Positions 1-7,190 of a DNA stretch of 15,935 nucleotides are shown here, piece after piece; the stretch's first letter is position 1; each line of letters starts with the position of its first letter. Position numbers and translations under genes: made by a program. The stretch is from Candidatus Latescibacteria bacterium 4484_7 (GTDB lineage Bacteria; Krumholzibacteriota; Krumholzibacteriia; Krumholzibacteriales; Krumholzibacteriaceae), in contig NATK01000029.1 in NCBI GenBank assembly GCA_002085285.1, positions 1 to 15,935 of the forward strand, written 5' to 3'. Below the pieces are notes generated by a model that saw only the letters and a list, made by a program, of their open reading frames with translations, had not been told where the DNA came from and ran no database searches.

Positions 1-1
1 G

Positions 2-586
2 CTGGTCAGGGGGATGACCGAAACTCTCTGTGGACGCTTCAGACCGGGACACTTCGATGGTGTTGCGCTCGTAGTGGCAAAGCTGTTCAATATTGTGCGT
101 CCCGACAAAGCCTTCTTTGGGCAGAAGGACGCCCAGCAGGCCGTCATCGTCCAGCGCATGACATACGATCTCGATTTTCCTGTCAGGATAGTACTCGGTC
201 CCATAGTGAGAGAGAAGGACGGATTGGCTATGAGTTCGAGGAACGTATATCTGTCTGCCGACGAGAGGAAGCGCGCCGTCGCTTTGTTTGAAGCGCTCAG
301 TAGGGCGAAGGAATTGATCGTTTCCGGCGAGAGAAGGGTTGAACCTATCAGAGACGAGATGCTTGCAATCATGAAGGGGGCAGAAATAAATGTCGACTAT
401 GCAGAGATCGTCGAAGGGGCCACCCTTACTCCGGTCAAGGCGGTTGAGGGAAAGATTCTCATAGCGGTAGCGGGCAGATTGGGTGCTACGAGGCTGATCG
501 ACAATTTCGCCCTCGAGGTGAACGATGGGTCCGTGAAGGATATTCTCCTCGAGTTTCCCGAATGGAGCAGGTATGGATGGCAATAA
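2..586 (+). CDS. panC: Pantothenate synthetase (pantoate--beta-alanine ligase), 5'-truncated by window edge
   Basis: Condenses pantoate with beta-alanine using ATP to make pantothenate, the CoA precursor, in the cytoplasm. The frame is open from base 2, so the first ATG in view (base 14) is internal. About 195 codons are visible; the usual length is about 280, so roughly 90 N-terminal residues, including the HIGH-like ATP site, lie outside the window. The family block RPGHFDGVA is followed by a long VV.KLFN stretch, the segment FFGQKDAQQ, and GLAMSSRN with the KMSKS-like Ser-Ser-Arg-Asn of the nucleotidyltransferase fold. The C-terminal dimerisation half ends in the usual ATRLIDN block. The stop overlaps the next gene by 14 bases, which suggests translational coupling. 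Identification is very secure from motif order. Confidence 0.96.
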   Translation: MVRGMTETLCGRFRPGHFDGVALVVAKLFNIVRPDKAFFGQKDAQQAVIVQRMTYDLDFPVRIVLGPIVREKDGLAMSSRNVYLSADERKRAVALFEALSRAKELIVSGERRVEPIRDEMLAIMKGAEINVDYAEIVEGATLTPVKAVEGKILIAVAGRLGATRLIDNFALEVNDGSVKDILLEFPEWSRYGWQ

Positions 587-1316
587 GGACGTAGCGGCGA
601 TCATTCTTGCCGCCGGTGAAGGCACGAGGATGAAGTCGAACATAGCCAAGGTTCTGCACAAGGTTTGCGGGAAGACGATGATAAGAAGGGTCGTCGAAAC
701 GGTTTCTAAGATTGAACCTTCGAGGTTTGTTGTCGTCGTGGGACATCAGGCCGAATCTGTCAAGGCAGAGCTTGAAGGCGAGCCTGTCGAATTCGCTGTT
801 CAGGCACGAAGGCTCGGGACCGCTCATGCCGTACTTTCGACAGGGCCCATTTTGAAGGGGTTCGATGGCGTTATCATCGTCTTAAACGGTGACACTCCGC
901 TTCTAAGGGCTGAGACCCTGTCAGGCCTTATCGATCACCATGTCGAGCAGGATGCAGTTGTAACGGTGCTTACCGCTGTCCTTGACGATCCCACAGGGTA
1001 CGGCAGAATCGTGAGGGACACGAACGGTTCACTTATGAAAATTATCGAAGAGAAGGATGCATCGGAGGATGAAAAGAAGATCTCCGAGATCAACAGCGGC
1101 ATTTTCTGCTTCGATGGAGGCGAGATGTTCGAAGCTCTTAGAAAGGTTGACAGGAAGAATGCTCAGGGTGAATATTATCTCACCGACGTTGTCGGAATAT
1201 TGAAAGGAGAGGGCAAGATGGTCAGCGCATTTCGAAGCGACCAGAAAGACGAGATCCTCGGGATCAACACTTTGGACCAGCTAAGAGAAGCCGAGAGGTT
1301 GATGCACTGTGGTTGA
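573..1316 (+). CDS. Stand-alone GlmU-type sugar-1-phosphate uridylyltransferase (UDP-GlcNAc pyrophosphorylase domain)
   Basis: Likely transfers UMP from UTP to GlcNAc-1-phosphate, giving UDP-GlcNAc for peptidoglycan and LPS. The 247 residues match the N-terminal Rossmann-type half of GlmU. They show LAAGEGTRMKS (12-22) with Lys26, Gln77 and GTAHA (82-86), the metal-binding Asp in NGD (105-107), GYGR (142-145), Glu160, Asn174, NAQGEYYLTD (196-205) and Asn232, the GlmU metal-site Asn. The protein stops right after this domain at MHCG. The left-handed beta-helix acetyltransferase half of bifunctional GlmU (about 450 aa) is absent, and the next gene is unrelated. Either another protein acetylates GlcN-1-P, or this enzyme uses a different sugar phosphate. 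The ATG start lies inside the panC end, and the stop overlaps the next gene by 8 bases. Confidence 0.88.
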   Translation: MDGNKDVAAIILAAGEGTRMKSNIAKVLHKVCGKTMIRRVVETVSKIEPSRFVVVVGHQAESVKAELEGEPVEFAVQARRLGTAHAVLSTGPILKGFDGVIIVLNGDTPLLRAETLSGLIDHHVEQDAVVTVLTAVLDDPTGYGRIVRDTNGSLMKIIEEKDASEDEKKISEINSGIFCFDGGEMFEALRKVDRKNAQGEYYLTDVVGILKGEGKMVSAFRSDQKDEILGINTLDQLREAERLMHCG

Positions 1317-1785
1317 TAGAATCTACGCGCCGTGGCGCAGCAAGTATTTTTCTCTGGAGAAGGGGAAGGGGTGCCTCTTCTGTGAGATACAGAAAGAGGA
1401 GGACGAAAAGGTGGGAATCCTGAAGCGTGGTGAAAATTGGTTTATCATTCTGAATTCGTTTCCCTATACGAGTGGGCATGTAATGGTCGTAGCGAAAAGA
1501 CACATCGATAGATTGGCCGAGTTGACAGAAGAAGAGGCAAATGAGCTGATAACGCTCCTGAAGTTGTGTGAAAAGGCTATCGATGGAGCTTACAAACCCG
1601 ATGGGATTAATATCGGTGTCAATAGGGGTAGCAGCGCGGGCGCAGGAATTGTAGGGCATCTTCACTTTCATATGGTTCCAAGATGGAACGGGGATACTAA
1701 TTTCATGACGACCTTGGCCGATACAAGGGTCGTCTCGGAAGCCCTGGAAGACAGCTATAAGAAACTTCTGCCCTATTTCGCTTGA
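1309..1785 (+). CDS. HIT-family protein, Ap4A phosphorylase/hydrolase-like
   Basis: A 158-residue histidine-triad protein that probably cleaves dinucleoside polyphosphates (Ap4A/Ap3A) or other nucleotidyl conjugates. The triad is in HLHFHMV, with His117, His119 and His121; His119 would be the nucleophile that becomes nucleotidylated. An N-terminal CLFC (Cys22, Cys25), with His65 and the first triad His, fits the zinc site of one HIT subgroup that includes mycobacterial Ap4A phosphorylase-like proteins. The N-terminal VDRIYAPWRSKY block is typical of that subgroup. The start is GTG at 1309: an in-frame stop lies at 1300-1302 and no other start lies between, and the gene overlaps the preceding one by 8 bases. 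The family is certain; the exact substrate is not. Confidence 0.92.
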   Translation: MVDRIYAPWRSKYFSLEKGKGCLFCEIQKEEDEKVGILKRGENWFIILNSFPYTSGHVMVVAKRHIDRLAELTEEEANELITLLKLCEKAIDGAYKPDGINIGVNRGSSAGAGIVGHLHFHMVPRWNGDTNFMTTLADTRVVSEALEDSYKKLLPYFA

Positions 1786-1826
1786 TTTGCTTTTATTGAG
1801 GTATCGGGAAGGATTGGCGCGGAGTT

Positions 1827-2276
1827 TTGAGTAAAAAGACAAAGAAGAAACGCTCAAGCAGAGTGTCTTTTGAGCAGATCACTTTTGCGATCCTCATTAC
1901 CCTGGTGCTATTTTCCATTTCGGTTCGTTGGATCTTTCGTGACGATGGCAAGGTGTATTCCGATGTTCCCTGTCAGGTTGCAGTTCTAAACGGTACAGGG
2001 GTTAATGGTGTAGCGTCCGCCGTCGCTCTTATGTTGAGAGAGTTCGGTGTGGATGTTCTTATCGTTGACAATGCAGACCGTTTCGATTATAGGGAGTCGA
2101 TACTCATCGATCGGAGAGGCAATCCCAATCTGATGAAGAAACTTTCAAGATTGACGGGGGTCAAACAAGTGGTGGAACAGAAGAGCGAGAGATCGGTAGT
2201 TGATGCAACTCTGATAATAGGCTCTGATATTTACAGCTTGAGGATCGGTTCTTCTATCTATCGGCCGGAGGAGTGA
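1827..2276 (+). CDS. Membrane-anchored LytR_C-domain (LytR/CpsA/Psr C-terminal type) envelope protein
   Basis: A 149-residue protein with a very basic N-terminus (KKTKKKR), one membrane helix at about 18-36, and a LytR_C domain at about 49-134. The domain shows the typical opening QVAVLNGTGVNGVAS, a middle LREFGVDV segment and the closing DATLIIGSD. The domain would lie outside the cytoplasmic membrane. LytR_C domains accompany cell-wall polymer ligases, but here there is no LytR catalytic domain, so the role is unknown beyond an envelope function. The start is probably TTG at 1827, with GGAG only 2 bases upstream and AAGGA 13 bases upstream. Both are poorly spaced, so the start is tentative. 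The in-frame GTG at 1863 would remove most of the basic anchor-flanking residues. The stop codon abuts the next gene's SD. Confidence 0.75.
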   Translation: MSKKTKKKRSSRVSFEQITFAILITLVLFSISVRWIFRDDGKVYSDVPCQVAVLNGTGVNGVASAVALMLREFGVDVLIVDNADRFDYRESILIDRRGNPNLMKKLSRLTGVKQVVEQKSERSVVDATLIIGSDIYSLRIGSSIYRPEE

Positions 2277-2280
2277 AATT

Positions 2281-2550
2281 TTGCCATCGAGGAGAAGAAT
2301 AGGAACAATCGCATTGATCTTTTTTCTTGGTGTTATCCTTGGCAGCGTTCTGGGAGAGATCATCGGGTTGATTCTTCCTCAGGACAATGTTATCAGGGAA
2401 TTGTTCACTACGGGCAAGGAATTCGTCATAGGTCCCGTCCACATAGATTTGATAATTTTGACCTTTACGATCGGTTTCTCGCTAAAGGTCAATTTGATCA
2501 GCGTTCTCGGAATAATTGCGGTTGCTTTTCTTTTGAGACTGTATTATTAG
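2281..2550 (+). CDS. Small DUF4321-family inner-membrane protein
   Basis: An 89-residue protein resembling the DUF4321 family, whose function is unknown. It has a basic start (PSRRRIG), a glycine-rich membrane helix at about 8-31 (FFLGVILGSVLGEIIG), a short loop and a second helix at about 70-87. The start is TTG at 2281, supported by a strong SD GGAGGAG at 2267-2273 that overlaps the end of the previous gene and sits 7 bases upstream. It lies directly ahead of a TatA gene with an 17-base gap. DUF4321 proteins often sit among envelope or housekeeping genes, but the position alone does not define the role. Confidence 0.8.
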   Translation: MPSRRRIGTIALIFFLGVILGSVLGEIIGLILPQDNVIRELFTTGKEFVIGPVHIDLIILTFTIGFSLKVNLISVLGIIAVAFLLRLYY

Positions 2551-2567
2551 ATTAAAGGGGTCGTGAA

Positions 2568-2813
2568 ATGGATCTTTCCATTATTGGTATAACTTTCAAG
2601 CCCGTTTTCCTCTTGATTGGCCCTATTGGCTGGTCGGAGCTCGTCATCATTCTGATTCTGATTCTTCTCTTCTTCGGTCCCAAGAGGTTGCCCGATGTAG
2701 CCGAAGCGCTGGGGAAATCGATCAGGCGATTCAAAAAGGCTACGAGAGAAATCAGTGACGAGATAGAATCAAAGGACTCCGATATAAAAGAGGGAGAAGA
2801 CAAAAGGGGTTGA
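2568..2813 (+). CDS. tatA: TatA/TatE-type twin-arginine translocase subunit
   Basis: Pore-forming or membrane-weakening subunit of the Tat pathway, which exports folded proteins across the inner membrane. The 81 residues hold the TatA signature: a short helix entered through GWSELVIILILILLF (21-35), the hinge FFGPKRLPDVAEALGK, then an amphipathic helix (RRFKKATREI) and a charged tail. The ATG at 2568 has AAGGGG 7 bases upstream. The protein therefore carries about 17 residues before the usual Gly-rich start of the family, which is longer than typical TatA. No tatC is in view. The final codons form part of a terminator hairpin. It could be a TatB-like or single bifunctional TatA/E; the short tail favours TatA. 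Confidence 0.9.
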   Translation: MDLSIIGITFKPVFLLIGPIGWSELVIILILILLFFGPKRLPDVAEALGKSIRRFKKATREISDEIESKDSDIKEGEDKRG

Positions 2814-2857
2814 CCTTTACGGCGAACCCCTTTTCGACTTTGTTTGCTCTTTTTTTT
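2802..2857. terminator. Hairpin terminator between convergent tatA and ppiD-like genes, probably bidirectional
   Basis: A perfect 10-bp inverted repeat pairs AAAAGGGGTT (2802-2811) with AACCCCTTTT (2825-2834) across a 13-base loop. On the + strand the right arm ends in TTTT, and T-rich sequence follows up to eight Ts at 2850-2857. On the - strand the mirrored arm also ends in TTTT. The stem includes the first base of the tatA stop codon. This geometry suits termination of both converging transcripts. Confidence 0.7.
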
Positions 2858-2870
2858 CCCTCAGAGCCTA

Positions 2871-4670
2871 TTAGTTGAGAGTTCTTTCTCTCAAATCAAC
2901 CACCTTTGAATTTTTTCTTATCTGATCATACCAGTCGGCAATGAAGCGTGATGATCTCTCGTCCTGCAGCTTCAGCATGATTTCCTTTTTCTGTTTTGCA
3001 TAATCGTCCATGTTAGGCTGTTTCTTGTCCTTGACAATTATGATGAAATAGCCGGAAACCCCCTTGATCGGCGGGCTGACCTTGCTGGGCGGAAGAAGGA
3101 AACATGCTTCGGCAAAGGCCGTGTTGGTACCGATATTCGGTATTGTGTCATGTAGTTTGAAGTAAGGCGTTTCCTTGGCTTCAAGTTCGGCCTTATGGGC
3201 GGCTTTTTCGAGACTTTCTCCAGCCAGCACCTCTTTCCTTATCTCTTTTGCCACCTTCAGAGCCCTTTCTATTTTCCTCTGCTCCCTTATCTTTGCTATT
3301 ACGATGTCCTTGACCTCTTCTAGAGGTTTGACCCCGGCGGGAATCTTGTCCACGACCTTGACGAAATAGATTGCAGCGTCTGTATCAATTCCGGCACTTA
3401 TCTTGTCCACAGGATGGTTGAATGCAAAGGAGATAACCTGAGGTACATATCCGAGGTCCTTGATGAACGAACCTTGAGGGAACGGAGGAGGCGTGAGCAC
3501 CTTCAATTTATACTCCTCGGCTGCCTTCTCGAATCCCTTCTTCACGATGGCCTCTGATAGATCCTGCACGAGGGTCGTAAGTGAATCCATGGTTTCGTAC
3601 CCGGGTTCAACTTTTATCAGGATGTGACGAACATGGAGCTTTTCGACTCCGTTTTCGAACTTTTTCTCATCTACTTTTATCAGATGATAACCGTAGTTGG
3701 TTCTTACCGGCTCGCTGACCTCGCCCGCCTTCAGGGAGAATGCAACATCTTCGAACTCCTTGACCATGTCCCCCTTCTTGATGAAACCGAGGTCTCCGCC
3801 TTTCGGCGCAGTAATGTCGTCATCGGATGCTTCCTTGGCTGCTTCGGCGAAATCCTTGCCCTTGAGGATTTCGTCGCGAAGCTCGATCGCCCTTTCCCTT
3901 GCATCTGATTCGTCTGCTGGTGAAGGCTTCTTGTCTATCTTGATGATACTGATCTTTCTCATTTCGGGGTCTTTGAACTCGTCTTTTATTTCGTTGTATT
4001 TTTTTGCGATCTCATCTTCACCCGGTTGATATGGAGGTTTTTCCTCGGTAAAGGGCACCCTAACGTATTCGGCCTTCATCTCGAGGTTGTTTTCCCTGAA
4101 TCTGTCCAGTATGTCCTTTTCGGTGATATGGATCTGGCCTGCTAGATATAGTTGAAGTTTCGTCTCGGGAAGTACCGAGCGACCCCAGTTCTCCAGCTCG
4201 GTCCAGTCCATATTCGGGTCGGCCAGAGCCTTGAGGTATGCCTGATAATCGAAGTTGCCGTTCTTGTCTTTGAATACCTTTTTAAGAGAGGGGTGCGGGT
4301 TGGTTTTGAGAAATGTTACGAGTTCGTCGTCCGATACTTTGATGTTGAGTTTTTGTATTTCCTTGGTTATCAAAATCTTCTTGACGAGGAATTCCCACGC
4401 CTGTTCCCGCAATATTTTGTCTTCAGCCTTGCTCGGATTGTAATCCTCTCCCTTTTCCTTCCTCAATTGTGCGTAAAGCTGATTAATCACGTTGGAATAG
4501 GTCTGGCTCGAAATAGGTTCCTTGTCGACATAGCCTACGATTCCCTTGTCCTTGTATCGTGACTGTGGGCTCTTGAGGTTCATTCCCCAGATTGCGAATA
4601 TCGATATTACAAAGGCTATAATAACTATCCAGAGGATGGTTTTAGTGTTTTCTCTCAATGTTCTTAGCAT
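2871..4670 (-). CDS. PpiD/SurA-like membrane-anchored peptidyl-prolyl cis-trans isomerase (periplasmic foldase)
   Basis: A 599-residue periplasmic chaperone-isomerase, close to the length of E. coli PpiD (about 620). The N-terminus has a membrane helix at about 11-30 after MLRTLRENTK, the PpiD-style anchor. A helical SurA_N-like chaperone region (about 45-200) follows with the usual sequence 'VGYVDKEPIS'. A parvulin domain lies at about 237-335, starting RKISIIKI and running through GGDLGFIKKGDMVKEFEDVAF to YGYHLIKV. From 346 a second parvulin-like start (HVRHILIKV) leads into a divergent module to about 440, and a helical region with a weak third module (PYFKL to YFIIIVKD) follows to 550. 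It probably assists folding of exported proteins. The start is ATG at 4670, with an AAGGGG-type SD about 10 bases upstream. It is convergent with tatA and divergent from the M23 gene. Confidence 0.9.
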   Translation of the reverse strand: MLRTLRENTKTILWIVIIAFVISIFAIWGMNLKSPQSRYKDKGIVGYVDKEPISSQTYSNVINQLYAQLRKEKGEDYNPSKAEDKILREQAWEFLVKKILITKEIQKLNIKVSDDELVTFLKTNPHPSLKKVFKDKNGNFDYQAYLKALADPNMDWTELENWGRSVLPETKLQLYLAGQIHITEKDILDRFRENNLEMKAEYVRVPFTEEKPPYQPGEDEIAKKYNEIKDEFKDPEMRKISIIKIDKKPSPADESDARERAIELRDEILKGKDFAEAAKEASDDDITAPKGGDLGFIKKGDMVKEFEDVAFSLKAGEVSEPVRTNYGYHLIKVDEKKFENGVEKLHVRHILIKVEPGYETMDSLTTLVQDLSEAIVKKGFEKAAEEYKLKVLTPPPFPQGSFIKDLGYVPQVISFAFNHPVDKISAGIDTDAAIYFVKVVDKIPAGVKPLEEVKDIVIAKIREQRKIERALKVAKEIRKEVLAGESLEKAAHKAELEAKETPYFKLHDTIPNIGTNTAFAEACFLLPPSKVSPPIKGVSGYFIIIVKDKKQPNMDDYAKQKKEIMLKLQDERSSRFIADWYDQIRKNSKVVDLRERTLN

Positions 4671-4783
4671 CTTCCATTTACCCCTTATCCGTTTGAAACC
4701 CGGAGTGGATCTTCACTGCATCAACTCATCAATGAAGAAAGTTAGCAAAAAATATTCAATTACGCAATCCTTTTAAAGCTGCA

Positions 4784-4812
4784 TTGACATGATACCTCGC
4801 GAGTGTTAATTT
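4784..4812 (+). promoter_or_regulatory. Possible promoter at the edge of the M23 gene
   Basis: A perfect TTGACA (4784-4789) lies upstream of the ATG at 4816. The only -10-like hexamers at suitable distance are weak: TAATTT at 4807 (17-bp gap) or TTAATT at 4806 (16-bp gap). If real, transcription would begin at or just inside the start codon, giving a leaderless message. This would agree with the lack of a visible SD. The -10 match is poor, so the call is weak. Confidence 0.25.
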
Positions 4813-4815
4813 CGA

Positions 4816-7116
4816 ATGCATATGAAAAGGTATAGATACATTTCAAGGCTACTTATCGTTACACTCTCCTTGTTTTCAAGCGCTTTATTGGGGCAATCCC
4901 CCAAACAAGAGGGCAAAACGTACGTTTGGCCAATAGCGAGCAATCAACTGCTCAGCTCGACCTTCGGAGAGTACCGGGAAGGTCATTTCCATGCGGGTTT
5001 TGATATCAGAACCTTTGGAAGGACAGGCATACCGTGCCTCGCCGTAAATGAGGGGTACGTCGCCAGGCTGAAGATCTCTCCCCAGGGATATGGCAAGGCC
5101 CTCTATCTGAAGCTCGACGATGGGAACACGGCCGTTTACGCTCACCTTTCCGATTTCAACAGGAAGTGCGATTCTGTGGCCTACTACTGGAGGCTTGAGA
5201 GGGAGACGTCGTACTGTGATATAAAGATTTCCGATTCTTTGTACAGGTGTTCGCCGGGAGAGACGATCTGCTATTCGGGGAGATCGGGTACATCGGCTGC
5301 ACATCTGCACTTCGAATTGAGAGATCAACAAGAGAGGCCTTTCAACCCGGGGTTCGTATACGGAGTGCCGGACAAGGTTTCTCCGATTATCATGTCTCTC
5401 GAGGTAGTGCCACTTAAAGATGGGAGCCTGGTTAACGGGTATCCTGTGCAGAGGGATTTTTATTTCGACGTTGCCGCAGAGGACGAGTTTATTCTGCCCG
5501 ATACTCTTCAGATGGAGGGGCAATTCGGTTTTGGCGCCGTAATATGGGACGAGCAGGGGTACGGGCGCTATCATCTGGCACCCTTTTCCGTAGAACTCTA
5601 TATCGATGGTGTTAGGATTTACAGGCTGGAGAACGATCGTTTCGCATATTCTCAATCGAGGGAGGTCTTTCTCGAATTTGACAATTACACGGGGGGGTTC
5701 GAACGCCGTCCAACATTGCTCTTCAAGAGGCGGGGTTCTACGAGGGCCGACAGAATGGGCAGCGGTATCGTCGCCCTTTCGAACGGGAAGAACAGCGGGA
5801 GAGATTCGGTTGATTGCCTTTCTATGGGGTTTCATAGCGGCAAGATCGTCGCACGCGATCTCGCCGGAAATGAGTCCGTTGGACGATTCTATTTCTTTAT
5901 GCACGGGTATCCTCGTGTCAGGACCGCCGTGGCGCTTGAGAGCTCGAACGACGTGATCGTACTTTCAGATGATGCCGACGGCGGCAAGACCCAGAATCGT
6001 CTATATCAGTTCATTCCTTCCGACAGCTCTATGCGCGAGGTCTTTCTTTCCCCCTATGGAAGGTATTTGAGAGGAAGTGCATCGGAGGTCGGCGTGGCGA
6101 GGCTCTTCAGACTTGATGTGACGGACGATGAGGGCGCCTGCGTTCATTACTATTTTTCTGGCGGATCGAGCGAGGTGGCAGAGGTTGATGGAGTAATGAA
6201 CGGAGAGATTCGAGATAATGTATATTGTGAATTCACTCCTTTTGTGACGATGGACGAATTCGGCCTCTTGATCAAATCAGACTATACGATCGAGGGCATT
6301 CCTCATGTATATAGAGCAGAACATGGTGGGGGGGATACCGCCGAGGTTTTTATGGTAGGGCCCAGGGAAGTCTATGCATTGTTTCCCCGGGACAGCCTGC
6401 GAAACGGTGTCAATGTATTCGAGATCAGAGGTTACGGCTGGGGACATGTCCGGTTCGAGTCGGTTTTCGCTTTGAGGGCCCTTCTCCTTCGAAGCGGATC
6501 CAAAGGGACATTGAAGCTTGGTGACGGGGGGATGGCAGTGAGGGCGCCTTCTCTGGTGAAGCCCCTTCTTCTCGTCACAAGAGAGGTCACCGAGCCGGGA
6601 AAAGCAAAAGGATCGATAAAACGACGCAGCCCGGTTTTTTCCCTGGATTTCAGGCCGGAGTATTTGAGAAGGCCTTTAGATGTGATTTGTTCTACTGACA
6701 AACGTGTTGGGCTCTTCAAGTGGGACGATAAGAAGGGGTGGAAATGTATTGGGGCACCCTTCATGAACCAGGGCGTAGTCAAGGTCGAAATGCCCGGCAT
6801 ATATGCTTTCTTCGAGGACGGTGTTCCGCCGATGATACAGAGGATATCCCGTGAGAAGAGGTCTGCAGGAAGCGGTTTCTTTAGGAGCTCCGTGCCTTTT
6901 TGCTCGATCTCTGATGACGGCGCTGGTGTGGATCCCTACGCTACATATGTCAAGATGGACGGCAAGCGGGTAGTCTCCGAATGGGATGGGTTCCGTAATA
7001 GGCTCTATATTCCTGTACCATCGTCGTTGCCGGGCGGTAATCATCGTTTGATTGTCGAGGCGGTAGACAAGTGTGGAAATAGCTCTGTAGCTAAATTTGA
7101 TCTTCTGATAGAATAG
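4816..7116 (+). CDS. Secreted M23-family metallopeptidase (LytM/peptidoglycan endopeptidase) with long C-terminal region
   Basis: Probably cleaves peptidoglycan cross-bridges in the periplasm or at the cell surface. A signal peptide is evident: basic MHMKRYRYISR, a hydrophobic core LLIVTLSLFSSALL, then GQ around residue 26. The M23 domain covers about 36-180 with every zinc and catalytic residue in place: HAGFD (His59, Asp63), YAHL (His110) and HLHFE (His163, His165). About 580 residues follow with beta-rich, Ig-like character, ending in a segment resembling cadherin/Ig-type repeats (EAVDKCGNSSVAKFDL). Such long M23 proteins are common in FCB-group bacteria, and the C-terminal part may mediate surface or partner contacts. 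The start could be ATG 4816 or ATG 4822. Neither has a clear SD, so a leaderless start is possible. It is first in a + strand run after the divergent ppiD-like gene. Confidence 0.9.
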   Translation: MHMKRYRYISRLLIVTLSLFSSALLGQSPKQEGKTYVWPIASNQLLSSTFGEYREGHFHAGFDIRTFGRTGIPCLAVNEGYVARLKISPQGYGKALYLKLDDGNTAVYAHLSDFNRKCDSVAYYWRLERETSYCDIKISDSLYRCSPGETICYSGRSGTSAAHLHFELRDQQERPFNPGFVYGVPDKVSPIIMSLEVVPLKDGSLVNGYPVQRDFYFDVAAEDEFILPDTLQMEGQFGFGAVIWDEQGYGRYHLAPFSVELYIDGVRIYRLENDRFAYSQSREVFLEFDNYTGGFERRPTLLFKRRGSTRADRMGSGIVALSNGKNSGRDSVDCLSMGFHSGKIVARDLAGNESVGRFYFFMHGYPRVRTAVALESSNDVIVLSDDADGGKTQNRLYQFIPSDSSMREVFLSPYGRYLRGSASEVGVARLFRLDVTDDEGACVHYYFSGGSSEVAEVDGVMNGEIRDNVYCEFTPFVTMDEFGLLIKSDYTIEGIPHVYRAEHGGGDTAEVFMVGPREVYALFPRDSLRNGVNVFEIRGYGWGHVRFESVFALRALLLRSGSKGTLKLGDGGMAVRAPSLVKPLLLVTREVTEPGKAKGSIKRRSPVFSLDFRPEYLRRPLDVICSTDKRVGLFKWDDKKGWKCIGAPFMNQGVVKVEMPGIYAFFEDGVPPMIQRISREKRSAGSGFFRSSVPFCSISDDGAGVDPYATYVKMDGKRVVSEWDGFRNRLYIPVPSSLPGGNHRLIVEAVDKCGNSSVAKFDLLIE

Positions 7117-7190
7117 AGTTTGCTGATTTTGTAGCATGCCTCGAATGGCTCGGAGTGATACGGCAATATGTAGAACGGGGGGCGAATTGG

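Noticed and set aside
4885..5904. 339-codon open frame on the - strand inside the M23 gene
   Set aside because: Antisense to a clear, motif-rich coding gene; its translation has no recognisable domain, signal or SD. Long antisense frames are common opposite GC-rich codon positions.
7155..7190. GTG upstream start for dnaE
   Set aside because: No usable SD spacing, and it adds 12 residues absent from the family. ATG 7191 has a G-rich SD and gives catalytic aspartates at the family positions.
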